A stretch of DNA of 64,000 bases from Pseudomonas sp. Choline-02u-1 (GCF_002836515.1 NZ_PJBC01000063.1:62001-126000); one strand, 5' to 3'; numbered from the stretch's first letter, positions 8,578 through 17,782 are shown. Numbers and translations are program-made. The notes: generated by a model not told the origin, from the letters alone.

Positions 8578-9732
8578 TCAGATCGAGGGTTTCAGCCCCA
8601 GCCTGTACAACGAGCCATTCTCTTCATCCGTCAGCACATACAGATATCCATCCGGGCCCTGCCGGACATCGCGGATACGCTGATTCAGCTCACCCAGCAA
8701 ACGCTCCTCATGCACGACCTTGTCGCCATCGAACTGCAGGCGAATCAGCTCTTGCGTCACCAGCGCACCGATGAATGCATTGTGCTGCCAGGGTTTGAAG
8801 CGATCGGCGTCGTAGAACGCCATGCCGGTAACGCCGGGCGATTTTTCCCAGACATGATGCGGGGTCACGGTGCCTTCAGCAGTTTTACCCTGCGCTTCCG
8901 GAATCGGCTGCATCGAGTAATTGATGCCATGGGTCGCTAACGGCCAGCCATAGTTCTTGCCGCGCTCGATGATGTTCACTTCATCGCCGCCACGCGGCCC
9001 GTGCTCGTTCTCCCACAACGTGCCGGTCCACGGATTGAGCGCCGCGCCCTGCGGGTTACGCAGGCCGTAGGCCCAGATTTCCGGCCGAACGCCGGATTGG
9101 CCAACGAAAGGGTTATCGTCCGGCACCTTGCCATCGGGGAAGAGGCGTACGACCTTGCCTTGCAACTTGTCGAGATCCTGCGCAGTCGGCCGGTCGTTGT
9201 TCTCTCCCAGGGTGACAAACAGATACCCGTCGCGATCGAACACCAGACGAGAACCGAAATGGTTGCTTACCGACAGTTTCGGTTCCTGACGGAAGATCAC
9301 GTTGAAGTCCTTCAGCGTCTTCAGGTCTTCGGAAAGTCGCCCGCGCCCGACCGCTGTGCCTGCCTTGCCGCCTTCTCCTCCGCCCTCGGCATAGGACAGA
9401 TAAACCATGCGGTCCTGCTTGAAGTCCGGCGACAGCACCACGTCTAGCAAGCCGCCCTGCCCCTTTGCCCAGACTTGTGGCACGCCACTGATCGGCTCCG
9501 ACAATTTGCCGTCCTTGCTCACCACGCGCAGATGGCCCGGGCGCTCGGTCACCAAGATGCCCGCCTGATCAGGCAGAAACGCCAGCGCCCACGGATGTTC
9601 CAGGCCTTGGGCAATGGTGGTGACTTCAAGAATGCCCTGCTCGCTTTTCAGCTCTTTGGGCGCGGCGGCGAACGCCGAAGCATTGATCAGCGCGGCGGCG
9701 CAGCAGGTGGCTAGAAGGGTTTTACGCAACAT
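8578..9732 (-). CDS. Secreted PQQ-dependent aldose sugar dehydrogenase (YliI/Asd type)
   Basis: 384 aa from ATG 9732, where a signal peptide begins (MLRKTLLATCCAAALINASAF). A much longer upstream frame exists but overlaps the next gene and has no signal peptide. The mature part is a six-bladed propeller of the glucose/sorbosone dehydrogenase family: LEHPWALAFLPDQAGILVTE, SNHFGSRLVFDRDGYLFVTLGE, WAYGLRNPQGAALNPWTGTL, ENEHGPRGGDEVNI and GKNYGWPLATHGINYS. Members oxidise aldoses in the periplasm using PQQ. The final YLYVLTDEENGSLYRL blade is intact. Confidence 0.9.
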   Translation of the reverse strand: MLRKTLLATCCAAALINASAFAAAPKELKSEQGILEVTTIAQGLEHPWALAFLPDQAGILVTERPGHLRVVSKDGKLSEPISGVPQVWAKGQGGLLDVVLSPDFKQDRMVYLSYAEGGGEGGKAGTAVGRGRLSEDLKTLKDFNVIFRQEPKLSVSNHFGSRLVFDRDGYLFVTLGENNDRPTAQDLDKLQGKVVRLFPDGKVPDDNPFVGQSGVRPEIWAYGLRNPQGAALNPWTGTLWENEHGPRGGDEVNIIERGKNYGWPLATHGINYSMQPIPEAQGKTAEGTVTPHHVWEKSPGVTGMAFYDADRFKPWQHNAFIGALVTQELIRLQFDGDKVVHEERLLGELNQRIRDVRQGPDGYLYVLTDEENGSLYRLGLKPSI

Positions 9733-9784
9733 GCACGATTCCTTTTGTTCGTGTGAAGGGCCGACAGAACCGCAGTCCTGCCGT

Positions 9785-10105
9785 TCAACGGTTGCTGCCG
9801 GTGCTCCGGGAGGGCGGGTTGGGAATGAAGGTCGGCGGATGGCTCGGTACCGAGCGAATGGGCTGGCCATTGCCGATGCCGCGATTGTCGACGGTTGGCT
9901 GACGAGGCACGGGAACGGTATTGGGCCCGCGCAGGGGCGGATTGCTGGGCTGGGTGCCCTGCATGCTGTTGGGATTGGCCCGGCGGATCGGGCTGTTGTA
10001 GGGATTGTTGCTGTTGCCGGTGGGGCTTTGCGCCAGCACGATGTCGGCATGAACGAGACCGCCACTGAGGGCCAGGACGGCGATGCCAATCAGAAACCGG
10101 TTCAT
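9785..10105 (-). CDS. Small secreted Asn/Pro-rich protein of unknown function
   Basis: 106 aa. A signal peptide (MNRFLIGIAVLALSGGLVHA) is followed by a low-complexity mature part rich in Asn, Pro, Ser and Arg (SPTGNSNNPYNSPIRRANPN, PPLRGPNTVPVPRQPTVDNR) with no recognisable domain. The signal peptide and clear 5' end support a real gene despite the composition. It is 52 bases upstream of the sugar dehydrogenase on the same strand and may share its transcript. Function unknown. Confidence 0.72.
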   Translation of the reverse strand: MNRFLIGIAVLALSGGLVHADIVLAQSPTGNSNNPYNSPIRRANPNSMQGTQPSNPPLRGPNTVPVPRQPTVDNRGIGNGQPIRSVPSHPPTFIPNPPSRSTGSNR

Positions 10106-10294
10106 GAGCGATGCCTCTCAACGTACGTGGACTAGAGCCTTGGAGCCCACGCTACGCCGTGGGTTCGGATTTGTTAACCCTCGTGTCTCAAACAACATGT
10201 AACACGGCTTGACCGTACCGCTGAAAGCCCCGCAATGACTGGAAACTTTCTCGCCGCGCCACGGGTCACCTGATCATCACTCGGAGGACAGGTC

Positions 10295-11161
10295 ATGGCT
10301 CGGGCAATCTGGAAAGGCGCAATCAGTTTTGGACTGGTACACATCCCCGTGGCGCTGGTTTCAGCGACGTCGTCGCAAGGCGTGGACTTCGATTGGCTCG
10401 ACAGCCGCAGCATGGATCCGGTGGGCTATAAACGCATCAACAAGGTCACCGGCAAGGAAGTCACCAAAGAAAACATCGTCAAAGGTGTAGCCTACGAAAA
10501 AGGCCGGTACGTGGTGCTCAGCGAGGAGGAGATCCGCTCGGCGCACCCCGTTTCGACGCAAACCATCGACATTTTCTCTTTCGTCGACGCTGAGCAGATT
10601 CCGCTGCAGAACATCGACACGCCGTACTATCTGGCGCCGGACAAACGCGGCGGCAAGGTCTACGCATTGCTGCGCGAAACCTTGAGCAAAACCAACAAGG
10701 TCGCCCTCGCCCGCGTCGTCCTGCACACCCGGCAATATCTGGCGGCGCTGATGCCGCTCGAGTCGGCGCTGGTGCTGGTGAAACTGCGCTGGCCACAGGA
10801 GGTGCGCAGCCTTGATGAGCTGGCGCTGGGCAGCGAAGTGACCAAGCCGCAACTGGCCAAAGGCGAACTGGACATGGCCAAACGTCTGGTTGAAGACATG
10901 ACGTCGGAGTGGACGCCTGAAGACTACAAGGACGAGTTCGAAGACAAGATCATGGCGCTGGTCGAGAAGAAGGCTCACGAAGGCAAGATCGAGGACGTCG
11001 AGACCGCCACCGGCGAGGAAGAACGCAAGACTGCCGATGTTATCGACTTGACGGAGCTGCTCAAGCGCAGCCTCGGCGGCAAGGCACCGGCCAAGCCCAA
11101 AGCCAAATCGACCAGTAAGGCGGCGCCGGCGAAGAAGCCCCGCAAGGCGTCTGGGGAATAA
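10295..11161 (+). CDS. ku: Ku: bacterial non-homologous end-joining DNA-end-binding protein
   Basis: 288 aa. The start MARAIWKGAISFGLVHIPV is the hallmark of bacterial Ku. The core continues through DSRSMDPVGYKRINKVTGKEV, DTPYYLAPDKRGGKVYALLR and KGELDMAKRLVEDMTSEWTP. The C terminus is a Lys/Ala/Pro-rich basic tail (KAPAKPKAKSTSKAAPAKKP), typical of Ku proteins that contact DNA and LigD. A GGAGG-type site precedes ATG 10295. LigD is not in the window, so the ligase partner must be elsewhere. A tandem REPIN duplication begins at the stop codon. Confidence 0.96.
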   Translation: MARAIWKGAISFGLVHIPVALVSATSSQGVDFDWLDSRSMDPVGYKRINKVTGKEVTKENIVKGVAYEKGRYVVLSEEEIRSAHPVSTQTIDIFSFVDAEQIPLQNIDTPYYLAPDKRGGKVYALLRETLSKTNKVALARVVLHTRQYLAALMPLESALVLVKLRWPQEVRSLDELALGSEVTKPQLAKGELDMAKRLVEDMTSEWTPEDYKDEFEDKIMALVEKKAHEGKIEDVETATGEEERKTADVIDLTELLKRSLGGKAPAKPKAKSTSKAAPAKKPRKASGE

Positions 11162-11519
11162 GGGTGGAGTCAGGCCGAGACGTGTTGAATGTGAACGAGC
11201 ATTCGCGAGCAAGCCCGCTCCCACAGGGTTCGGAGTCGAATGCAATATTTGGATTCACCCCAATCAAATGTGGGAGCGGGCTTGCTCGCGAAGAGGCCAG
11301 CAATGACACGGTAAAGCTCAGGTCAGAATAAAGATTGCCAGGTGGAGCCAGAACCAAACGTGTTGGATGTGAACCAGCATTCGCGAGCAAGCCCGCTCCC
11401 ACAGGGTTCGGAGTCGAATGCAATATTTGCATTCACCCAAATCAAGCGTGGGAGCGGGCTTGCTCGCGAAGAGGCCAGCAATGACACGGTAAACCTTCAG
11501 ATCAGAATAAAGATTGCCA
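11162..11519. repeat. 179-bp tandem duplication containing a REPIN (two copies)
   Basis: Copy 1 is 11162-11340 and copy 2 is 11341-11519; scattered substitutions are concentrated at the left end. Each copy holds an inverted pair of GTGGGAGCGGGCTTGCTCGC-type REPs. The right end of copy 2 is the last codons of lpxO (stop at 11497). Copy 1 therefore carries a duplicate of the lpxO tail (IFIL plus stop). The 335-base gap between ku and lpxO holds nothing else. Confidence 0.92.
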
Positions 11520-12396
11520 ACAACGCGGCAAAAATCGCCCATTTCTCCAGGTAATACCGCGTACGGTTGCGCTTCTTCAGCTCTTTGCCACGCAAACGAA
11601 CTTTGTAGATTCTGGTAAACAAGCGGTTGATGGCACCGGTCTTGTCTCCTGCATCATTTGGTGCGCCCGCCGCTGACATCACCGTGCGGCTGAACCAGCG
11701 GTTGAAGGCGGCGGCCCAGCGATATTTCAGCGGTCGCTCGATATCGCAGAACAGAATGATGCGGTTCTGGTCGGTAGTGTTTTCTGCGTAATGAATAAAC
11801 GTCTCGTCGAACATTACCGCTTCACCATCGCGCCAGTGATAGTTCTCACCGTCGACATTGATGTAGCAGCCAGGATCGTTTGGCGTATCCAGACCCAGGT
11901 GATAGCGATAGGAACCGGCATAGGGATCACGGTGGCGCACCAGTTTCGAGCCCGGTGGCAGTTCGGCAAACATCGCTGCTTTGATCGAGCCGATGCTTTG
12001 CACCAGTTCGGTGGTGCGCGGGCACAGTTTCATCGCCGATGGGTGACTGTCGCCGTACCATTTGAGGTAGAAGCGCTTCCAGCCAGTCTTGAAGAAAGAG
12101 TTGAAACCGACATCGTCATATTGGTTCGAGCGCTTGATCTCGCCGGCACGCAGCAGGTTCTGGCCTTCCTCGCGGATCTCTTGCCAGTGCGCCTGCAACG
12201 GGCTCAGGTCGGGAAAATCAGCCGGATTCAGATACGGCTTGTTGGGCATCTTCGAAAACAGATAGAGGAAGCAGTTGATCGGCGCGAGAAACGTCGAGTG
12301 GTCACTCAATTGCCGCCCCAGCTTGTGGCGCACGCGTCCACGTAAATGGACGTAGGCAATAGAGATGACATAAACAGCGGCGATGATGAGTTTCAC
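11497..12396 (-). CDS. lpxO: LpxO: lipid A 2-hydroxylase (aspartyl/asparaginyl beta-hydroxylase family)
   Basis: 299 aa. There is an N-terminal hydrophobic segment, a catalytic Fe(II)/2-oxoglutarate domain in the middle and a hydrophobic C-terminal tail (WAIFAALLAIFILI). Iron ligands fit HRDPYAGSYRYHLGL and the later FIHYAENTTDQNRIILF. The family segments LPPGSKLVRHRDP and GEAVMFDETFIHYAENTT are clear. LpxO adds a 2-OH to secondary acyl chains of lipid A at the inner membrane. Its last 7 codons were copied by the neighbouring tandem duplication. The 311-base region upstream (12397-12707) is non-coding and should hold divergent promoters, though no clear -35/-10 was picked. Confidence 0.92.
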   Translation of the reverse strand: MKLIIAAVYVISIAYVHLRGRVRHKLGRQLSDHSTFLAPINCFLYLFSKMPNKPYLNPADFPDLSPLQAHWQEIREEGQNLLRAGEIKRSNQYDDVGFNSFFKTGWKRFYLKWYGDSHPSAMKLCPRTTELVQSIGSIKAAMFAELPPGSKLVRHRDPYAGSYRYHLGLDTPNDPGCYINVDGENYHWRDGEAVMFDETFIHYAENTTDQNRIILFCDIERPLKYRWAAAFNRWFSRTVMSAAGAPNDAGDKTGAINRLFTRIYKVRLRGKELKKRNRTRYYLEKWAIFAALLAIFILI

Positions 12397-12707
12397 GGAA
12401 AAGGGTCACACGTCAAAAGTGAACAAACTGCGCGCGTGGCGGCCTGGGGCCCAGCGTCTTCTGCAGCGGTCTTGGTGCACAGGGCGCGTCCTTGGCCCGC
12501 GCCGTTTCGGGCGCTCGGTGAATGGCTGGCATTTTAGCCACACTTTGTAACCGGTAGTGAACTCTCAACTGTGAAAAACTGTCTCGCGCATCTATCGTGC
12601 AATACCGGCGCCGGGGTAAAAGCAGGCGCAACGCCCGTTGCTCATTTCGATGGAACCACCCTTCGCAGACGCTCCTCTATCGCTTATCAACAACGGGAGG
12701 AACCCCC

Positions 12708-13142
12708 ATGATCGCCCCACAAACCGGTATGAAACCAGGTCAGCGCTATCGCATTGAAAGCGTCGAACGCGCGCCGCAATTCTCTGGCTTTTTCCTCGAC
12801 GGGAAGTATTACCTGGGCCCTGAATTGCAGACCGCCGTCGGCTGGCTTGAAGGGCAGACTTTTTTTTACGATCAACTTGATCCGACCGGTGAACCGGTTT
12901 ATCCGGACAGGATTGCCGGGACTATCGAGGGGCTGACGCTGGTGATGCCGGACGGTTTGCGGCTGGAGATTGAAGAAGCGCCCTATCAGGCTGAACCCGC
13001 GGCACCCGTGCGCGCGTCTCTCGCCGGACGCCTCGAGCGTCTCTCGCGCCAGCCCATACGCCCTTCGCCGCTGCTGGTCGCCGGAGCTGCGATGCTAGTG
13101 GGGGTTTGTCTGCTGACGATTTCGCGCATCAGAAATCGATAA
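12708..13142 (+). CDS. Unknown small protein with one C-terminal membrane segment
   Basis: 144 aa from ATG 12708, preceded by GGGAGGAA with good spacing, so the upstream in-frame extension is rejected. The soluble part (MKPGQRYRIESVERAPQFSG, TFFYDQLDPTGEPVYPDRIA, DGLRLEIEEAPYQ) looks like a small beta-rich fold. It is followed by an Arg-rich linker and one hydrophobic helix (LLVAGAAMLVGVCLLTI) with a basic tail. This suggests a tail-anchored inner-membrane protein. I do not recognise the family. Confidence 0.75.
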   Translation: MIAPQTGMKPGQRYRIESVERAPQFSGFFLDGKYYLGPELQTAVGWLEGQTFFYDQLDPTGEPVYPDRIAGTIEGLTLVMPDGLRLEIEEAPYQAEPAAPVRASLAGRLERLSRQPIRPSPLLVAGAAMLVGVCLLTISRIRNR

Positions 13143-13166
13143 GGGCCACCGCGCGAGCAGTGGCCC
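13143..13166. terminator. Hairpin between convergent genes
   Basis: GGGCCAC at 13143-13149 pairs with GTGGCCC at 13160-13166 around a 10-base loop, between two convergent stop codons. It lacks a clear U run on either strand, so it is only terminator-like. Confidence 0.5.
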
Positions 13167-13175
13167 AACCGTCGG

Positions 13176-14120
13176 TCACTGCTCGCGGGTTACCGTCAGC
13201 GCGACCACAGCGATGCGTTCGGCGCGTTCATATTCAGGCTTGAGCAATTCTTCATTGAACACGTCCGGGTCGAGTTCGCGATACGTCCATCCGAAACGCT
13301 CGCCCTTAAGCAGCGGCGCCACCGCGTCGCGGAACGGATCCTGGCCGGCCACAATCGCCACGCCGGTATACACCAGCAAAGTGCCGCCGATTTCCAGACG
13401 CGGCAAAGCTTCACGCACGATACGCACCGACAAGCCCTCGCCCAGCGCCCCGCCGCCGTGGCGATAAGCGCGTAGTTGCTCGTCGTTCATGTACGGCGGA
13501 TTGGCGATGATCAGATCGAACTGGCCTTCGACGCTGGCCAGCAGATCGCTGTGATACACCGACACATTGCTGGCCCCGGCCAACTCTGCGTTGACCGCGC
13601 TCAAGCGCAAAGCCTGAGGATTGATGTCCACCGCCAACACCTCGGCGTCCGGGCGCGATCTGGCGATGAGCACCGCCCCGGCGCCACTGCCGCAACCGAT
13701 ATCCACCGCGCGCCGGATCGGCGAAAAACGTTGCTGCAATTGCGCTTCGATGGCCTGGGCGAAACGGTAAGTATCCGGCCCGAAAAACACCGCATCGCTT
13801 GCCGTGGTCGGGAACGCCGAGTGGGCGAACAGGCGTTCATTAAGCGTCGACCAACGAACATGACTGCGCCACACCGCTCCATCGCGTTCGACTACGCCGG
13901 CCTGCTCCAGACTGGCCAACTCGCCTGCCCTGAACAACTCTGAGGGAAACGGCATCGACCAGCCGAATACGTCGCGCAGATCCTTCGCCAACGGCGTGGC
14001 AAAGCGCTGAAGCACGCGCTCATGGGTCAATGGTGTTGGAGTAATGAAGTGATAACCAGTGGCGAGCAGGCGCTTGCCCAGCTCGAACAGCGCTCTGTCC
14101 GATGATTCTTGTGCCGACAT
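13176..14120 (-). CDS. HemK/MTS-like SAM-dependent methyltransferase
   Basis: 314 aa from ATG 14120; the earlier in-frame start overlaps the upstream gene. An N-terminal helical domain of about 120 residues precedes a class I methyltransferase. Its SAM-binding loop is VDIGCGSGAGAVLIA, then VLAVDINPQALRLSAVNAEL, and its catalytic NPPY motif is LIIANPPYMNDEQ. NPPY enzymes methylate planar nitrogens in glutamine side chains or nucleic acid bases. This is not PrmC itself, because the N-terminal part differs. It follows the iron-enzyme gene after 14 bases, pointing to a two-gene unit. Confidence 0.82.
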   Translation of the reverse strand: MSAQESSDRALFELGKRLLATGYHFITPTPLTHERVLQRFATPLAKDLRDVFGWSMPFPSELFRAGELASLEQAGVVERDGAVWRSHVRWSTLNERLFAHSAFPTTASDAVFFGPDTYRFAQAIEAQLQQRFSPIRRAVDIGCGSGAGAVLIARSRPDAEVLAVDINPQALRLSAVNAELAGASNVSVYHSDLLASVEGQFDLIIANPPYMNDEQLRAYRHGGGALGEGLSVRIVREALPRLEIGGTLLVYTGVAIVAGQDPFRDAVAPLLKGERFGWTYRELDPDVFNEELLKPEYERAERIAVVALTVTREQ

Positions 14121-14134
14121 GAAGCCTCCTTGTT

Positions 14135-15502
14135 TCAACGCAAGCGAGCGCGTAATTGCATGAAGCGACGCGTCGCGAAAAGTCCGGCCGGACGCCAGTG
14201 CCGCTGCGGTTGCAACCACGGCAGCAAAATCTCCATTTGCTCGGCGGCAGGCTTGTCAGCGAGTGCGGCTTCGAGGTTCAAAAGATCGGCGTCATCGTCG
14301 AAGGCCTCTTCGACGGGGGCATCTCGGCGCACGTAGGGCCGAGGTCGGGATGCAGGGCAATCCTGGGTGATCCAGTCGCGTAACAGCTGCTTTTCATAGC
14401 CATTGAACACGCCGAACATTGCCGCATCGCTGCCGTCGATCAACCGCCAGAAACGACTTTCTTCTACAGCCTCGCCCCGCTTGATCCAGCTTTTGCGCTC
14501 CAGCGCCGAGAGAAAGTCACCCATTTGCCCCGGCGTAGCCAGCCATTGGTTGATCGTGCGGTTTTCGATGCGGCAGTAATCGGAATGCATGTGCCGGCCA
14601 AAGACCGCTTTGCGCTCAAGCATGGCGATGACTTCCTGCTGCAGGTCGAATTCCTTGATCACGGCGGTGGTGCCTTTGCCCACATCATTGAGGCGGTAAC
14701 CGACGGCCATGCGCCGATAGAACTCGTCGCGCCCGGCGCCCAGCGGCATCAGTCCAAGCATCGATTGCACAGCCTTGCGCGCATGGCCGGTGCTGGCGTT
14801 GTCGATGGTCACATGCAGGCGGAAATAGTGAGGGTCGATGCCCAGCTCCGCCAGCTCATAGGCACTGATCAACAAGTGCAGCGGCAGTTGCTCGTAGCCG
14901 AGGTTGAAGCCAATGACTTCTGGCAGAAACTGGCTGCCGAAGCGCCCCAGCGCCAGTTGCACTGCCCCCTGCAGGAAATATTCATCGGCGAGTCCGCTCA
15001 AATCGGAGCAATCATGCTCGGCCAGCAATTTGCGATAGATCACCACATGGTTCTGCCGTGGCACGCCCTCGCCGAGTTCTTCCAGGTAAGTGTCGAGCAG
15101 ATCGTCGAGGCGCGGATCCTGCCACTGCGGCAGCAGCCCGGCCAGCCAGGCGCCATCAACCTCTTTGGTCGGCGCCACATGCAAGATGAAGTACAACGCG
15201 TGGGATTTGTTGCGGAAATAGCGGCGCGGCGCGCCCTGCTGGCGTTGCTCAAGATAATCGGCGAATTCGCCCGCCACCTTGGCGCTGCGGGTTTCCGACC
15301 ACTGCAGCAGCGCTTCGGCACTGCCCGGCAAGTCGTCAGGCAGCGCAGCCGCTTTGCTCAATTGCCGGCGCAGAAAATCCAGCGCGACGCGGTCAACTGT
15401 GGAGTCTTCCGCCAACAATCGGTCATAGAGCCGGCGCTCGGTATCCGCCGGCGTGGATGTTTTACCCGAAGACTTCCTGGTCGGGATTTCGATCAGCGAC
15501 AT
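14135..15502 (-). CDS. Haem-oxygenase-like iron-containing redox enzyme family protein
   Basis: 455 aa. The central part matches the haem-oxygenase-like fold seen in diiron oxidases: TYLEELGEGVPRQNHVVIYR supplies Glu and His, and ISAYELAELGIDPHYFRLHV followed by TIDNASTGHARKAV supplies Glu, His, Asp and His in the usual spacing. These residues could form an iron site but no cofactor is proven. The C-terminal 130 residues are family-specific (CRIENRTINQWLATPGQMG, DAAMFGVFNGYEKQLLRDWI). The substrate is unknown. The methyltransferase gene 14 bases downstream is probably co-transcribed and may act on the same product. Confidence 0.78.
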   Translation of the reverse strand: MSLIEIPTRKSSGKTSTPADTERRLYDRLLAEDSTVDRVALDFLRRQLSKAAALPDDLPGSAEALLQWSETRSAKVAGEFADYLEQRQQGAPRRYFRNKSHALYFILHVAPTKEVDGAWLAGLLPQWQDPRLDDLLDTYLEELGEGVPRQNHVVIYRKLLAEHDCSDLSGLADEYFLQGAVQLALGRFGSQFLPEVIGFNLGYEQLPLHLLISAYELAELGIDPHYFRLHVTIDNASTGHARKAVQSMLGLMPLGAGRDEFYRRMAVGYRLNDVGKGTTAVIKEFDLQQEVIAMLERKAVFGRHMHSDYCRIENRTINQWLATPGQMGDFLSALERKSWIKRGEAVEESRFWRLIDGSDAAMFGVFNGYEKQLLRDWITQDCPASRPRPYVRRDAPVEEAFDDDADLLNLEAALADKPAAEQMEILLPWLQPQRHWRPAGLFATRRFMQLRARLR

Positions 15503-15610
15503 GACTCATTCCCCTGCGTTATTGGCATTGCCTATAAACGAAAGAGTGATTGCTGCTGATAAAAATTCCTTTTTTGTGTGAGGCGATCGCTCAGTGGCGT
15601 GCGTAATTTT

Positions 15611-16540
15611 CTAACCCAATGCAGTGTCAAGAAACATCATCACACCGAAACCGAGCATCAGCCCGAGCGTCGCAGGCGTCTCATGGCCGTTGCGGTGAGT
15701 TTCCGGAATCACTTCATGGGACACCACGAAGATCATCGCGCCCGCAGCCAGGCCCATCGCCACCGGAAAGCCCAACGCGAAACTGTTGGTGATACCCAGG
15801 CCAATAATCGCGCCCAACGGCTCCATCAATCCCGAAGCGGCGGCAATCAACGCTGCACGCCCGGCCGAAATGCCGGTGACCCGCAGCGCCAACGCCACAG
15901 CCAGGCCTTCGGGAATGTCCTGAATAGCGATGGCAGTGGTCAGCGGCAGACCGATCTTCATGTCGCCGGTGGCGAAGCTGACGCCGATCGCCATGCCTTC
16001 CGGCAGGTTGTGCAGGGTAATGGCAAGCACAAACAGCCAGACCCGGTTGAAACGCTTTGCCTCCGGCCCGCGCCGCCCGCTCTGTTCATGTTCGTGAGGG
16101 ACGAAACGGTCAAGGCCGACCATCAGCGCCACGCCCAGGGCCATGCCGGCGACAACGACAGCAGCGGCAAGCATGGGGCTGCTCAGCGCCTCTTTCGCCG
16201 CCGCGATGCCCGGCAGGATCAGGGAAAAGGAACTGGCCGCCAACATCATCCCCGCCGCAAACCCGAGCATGCTGTCCTGGGTTCGCGAAGTGATCGCGCG
16301 CAAAGCCAGTGCCAATAAGGCACCGACTGCCGTAGCGGCGAAACCCGACAGCCCGCCGAGCGTCGCGAGGCGCAAGGTGTCGCGCCCCGTACTCACCAGG
16401 CCGGTGTAGCCGCTGATCAGCAACAACACGGTTACACCGACCAGGGTCAGCCAGAAAATGCGCCCTCCCCAGCCCGTGCGCGACAGGTTCACAAACCATG
16501 CTCGCACGGGAGCTGCGAACGAAGATGACGGTAGCGCCAT
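15611..16540 (-). CDS. ZIP-family divalent metal transporter
   Basis: 309 aa with about eight membrane segments. The ZIP metal-binding helices are visible as ALTLHNLPEGMAIGVSFATG-like (ITLHNLPEGMAIGV) and AIAIQDIPEGLAVALAL, with the conserved His, Asn, Pro and Glu. The cytoplasmic loop has a short charged, His-poor stretch (RFVPHEHEQSGRRGPEAKR). It likely takes up zinc or a similar metal. It begins 15 bases after the zinc-dependent dehydrogenase gene, so metal supply and a metalloenzyme appear to share a transcript. Confidence 0.88.
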   Translation of the reverse strand: MALPSSSFAAPVRAWFVNLSRTGWGGRIFWLTLVGVTVLLLISGYTGLVSTGRDTLRLATLGGLSGFAATAVGALLALALRAITSRTQDSMLGFAAGMMLAASSFSLILPGIAAAKEALSSPMLAAAVVVAGMALGVALMVGLDRFVPHEHEQSGRRGPEAKRFNRVWLFVLAITLHNLPEGMAIGVSFATGDMKIGLPLTTAIAIQDIPEGLAVALALRVTGISAGRAALIAAASGLMEPLGAIIGLGITNSFALGFPVAMGLAAGAMIFVVSHEVIPETHRNGHETPATLGLMLGFGVMMFLDTALG

Positions 16541-16555
16541 GAAAACTCCTCAGGT

Positions 16556-17782
16556 TCAAGTGGCCGGTGCGAACGGCGTGGTTTCATCCAGCTGTGCCAG
16601 CGGCACATCGCTGCCACCCGGCGTGAGAATCACCTTGCGGCATTCTTCCTGTTTTTTATTGAAGATCTTGTAACCTTCGGCGGCCTGCTCCAGCGACAGC
16701 CTGTGAGTGATGATCGCTTCGGGCTGCAACTTGCCGGTCTCGATGTAACCGAGCAACTCCGGCAGAAAGCGCTGCACATGAGTCTGGCCCATTTTGAAGG
16801 TGAGCCCCTTGTCAAAGGCATCACCGAACATGAAGCCATGGATGAAGCCGGCATAAACGCCCGGAACGCTGACCACACCGCCGCGCCGTACGGCCGCAAT
16901 GCACTGGCGCAAGGCTTTACCGCTGCTGCCTTCGAGCTTGAGTGTAGCCATCACCGTTTCGGTGGTGCTGCCCTTGGCTTCAAGGCCCACGGCATCGACC
17001 ACCGCATCGACGCCACGATGGCCCGCGGTCTGGCTGACGATGGTGTCGGCCGGGTCATCGTCCTCATCGAAGTTGATTGGAATCACCCCGTAAGTGCGCT
17101 GGGCATAATCGAGACGGTACTGGTGATGATCGACCATAAAGATCTGCTCGGCGCCGAGCATTCGGGCGCAGGCAGCGGTCAGCAAACCGACCGGCCCGGC
17201 GCCATAGATCGCCAGACTCGAACCCTGGACGACGCCAGCGTTGATCACAGCTTGCCAGGCGGTGGGCAGGATGTCGGAGAGAAACAACACTTTTTCGTCC
17301 GAGAGCGTGCCCGGCACCTTGAACGGGCCGGTGTTGGCTTTCGGCACGCGTACCAGTTCCGCCTGGCCGCCGGGAATCCCGCCGTAGAGACGGCTATAGC
17401 CGAACAGCGCTGCCGGTGGCGGAATCATTTTCTTGTTCAGCGCCGCGCCGGGGCCTTCGTTGGTCGTCTCGCAAGCGGCGTAAAGCTCTTGCTGACAGAA
17501 GAAGCAATCGCCACAGGCGATCACGAAGGGAATCACCACACGGTCGCCGCGCTGCACGGCGGTGACGGCGGGTCCGGTTTCTTCGACGATGCCCATGAAC
17601 TCATGGCCGAAAATATCGCCGTGTTCGACGGTGGGTATTTTGCCCCGATACAGGTGCAAGTCCGACCCGCAAATGGCGGTGGCGGTGACCCGCAGGATGA
17701 TATCGTCGGCGGCTTCAAGTTTCGGGTCCGGTACGGTTTCAACACGCACATCATGGACGCCGTGGTAGGTCATTGCTCGCAT
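16556..17782 (-). CDS. Zinc-dependent medium-chain dehydrogenase (glutathione-independent formaldehyde dehydrogenase type)
   Basis: 408 aa from ATG 17782 (MRAMTYHGVHDVRVETVPDP), which has GAGG upstream; the 60-residue upstream extension is not protein-like. The catalytic zinc site uses Cys in ATAICGSDLH and His-Glu in FGHEFMGIVEETG. The structural zinc Cys set is CGDCFFCQQELYAACE. The Rossmann loop is IYGAGPVGLLTAACARMLGA. The long insert and MVDHHQYRLDYA resemble the formaldehyde dehydrogenase subgroup. The substrate is not certain. ZIP transporter gene downstream, 15-base gap. Confidence 0.88.
   Translation of the reverse strand: MRAMTYHGVHDVRVETVPDPKLEAADDIILRVTATAICGSDLHLYRGKIPTVEHGDIFGHEFMGIVEETGPAVTAVQRGDRVVIPFVIACGDCFFCQQELYAACETTNEGPGAALNKKMIPPPAALFGYSRLYGGIPGGQAELVRVPKANTGPFKVPGTLSDEKVLFLSDILPTAWQAVINAGVVQGSSLAIYGAGPVGLLTAACARMLGAEQIFMVDHHQYRLDYAQRTYGVIPINFDEDDDPADTIVSQTAGHRGVDAVVDAVGLEAKGSTTETVMATLKLEGSSGKALRQCIAAVRRGGVVSVPGVYAGFIHGFMFGDAFDKGLTFKMGQTHVQRFLPELLGYIETGKLQPEAIITHRLSLEQAAEGYKIFNKKQEECRKVILTPGGSDVPLAQLDETTPFAPAT

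Noticed and set aside
7532..8683. 383-codon plus-strand frame
   Set aside because: Antisense to the dienoyl-CoA isomerase and crosses a REPIN.
9733..10089. N-terminal extension of the sugar dehydrogenase
   Set aside because: It overlaps the small secreted protein gene, is low complexity, and would bury the signal peptide at residue 120.
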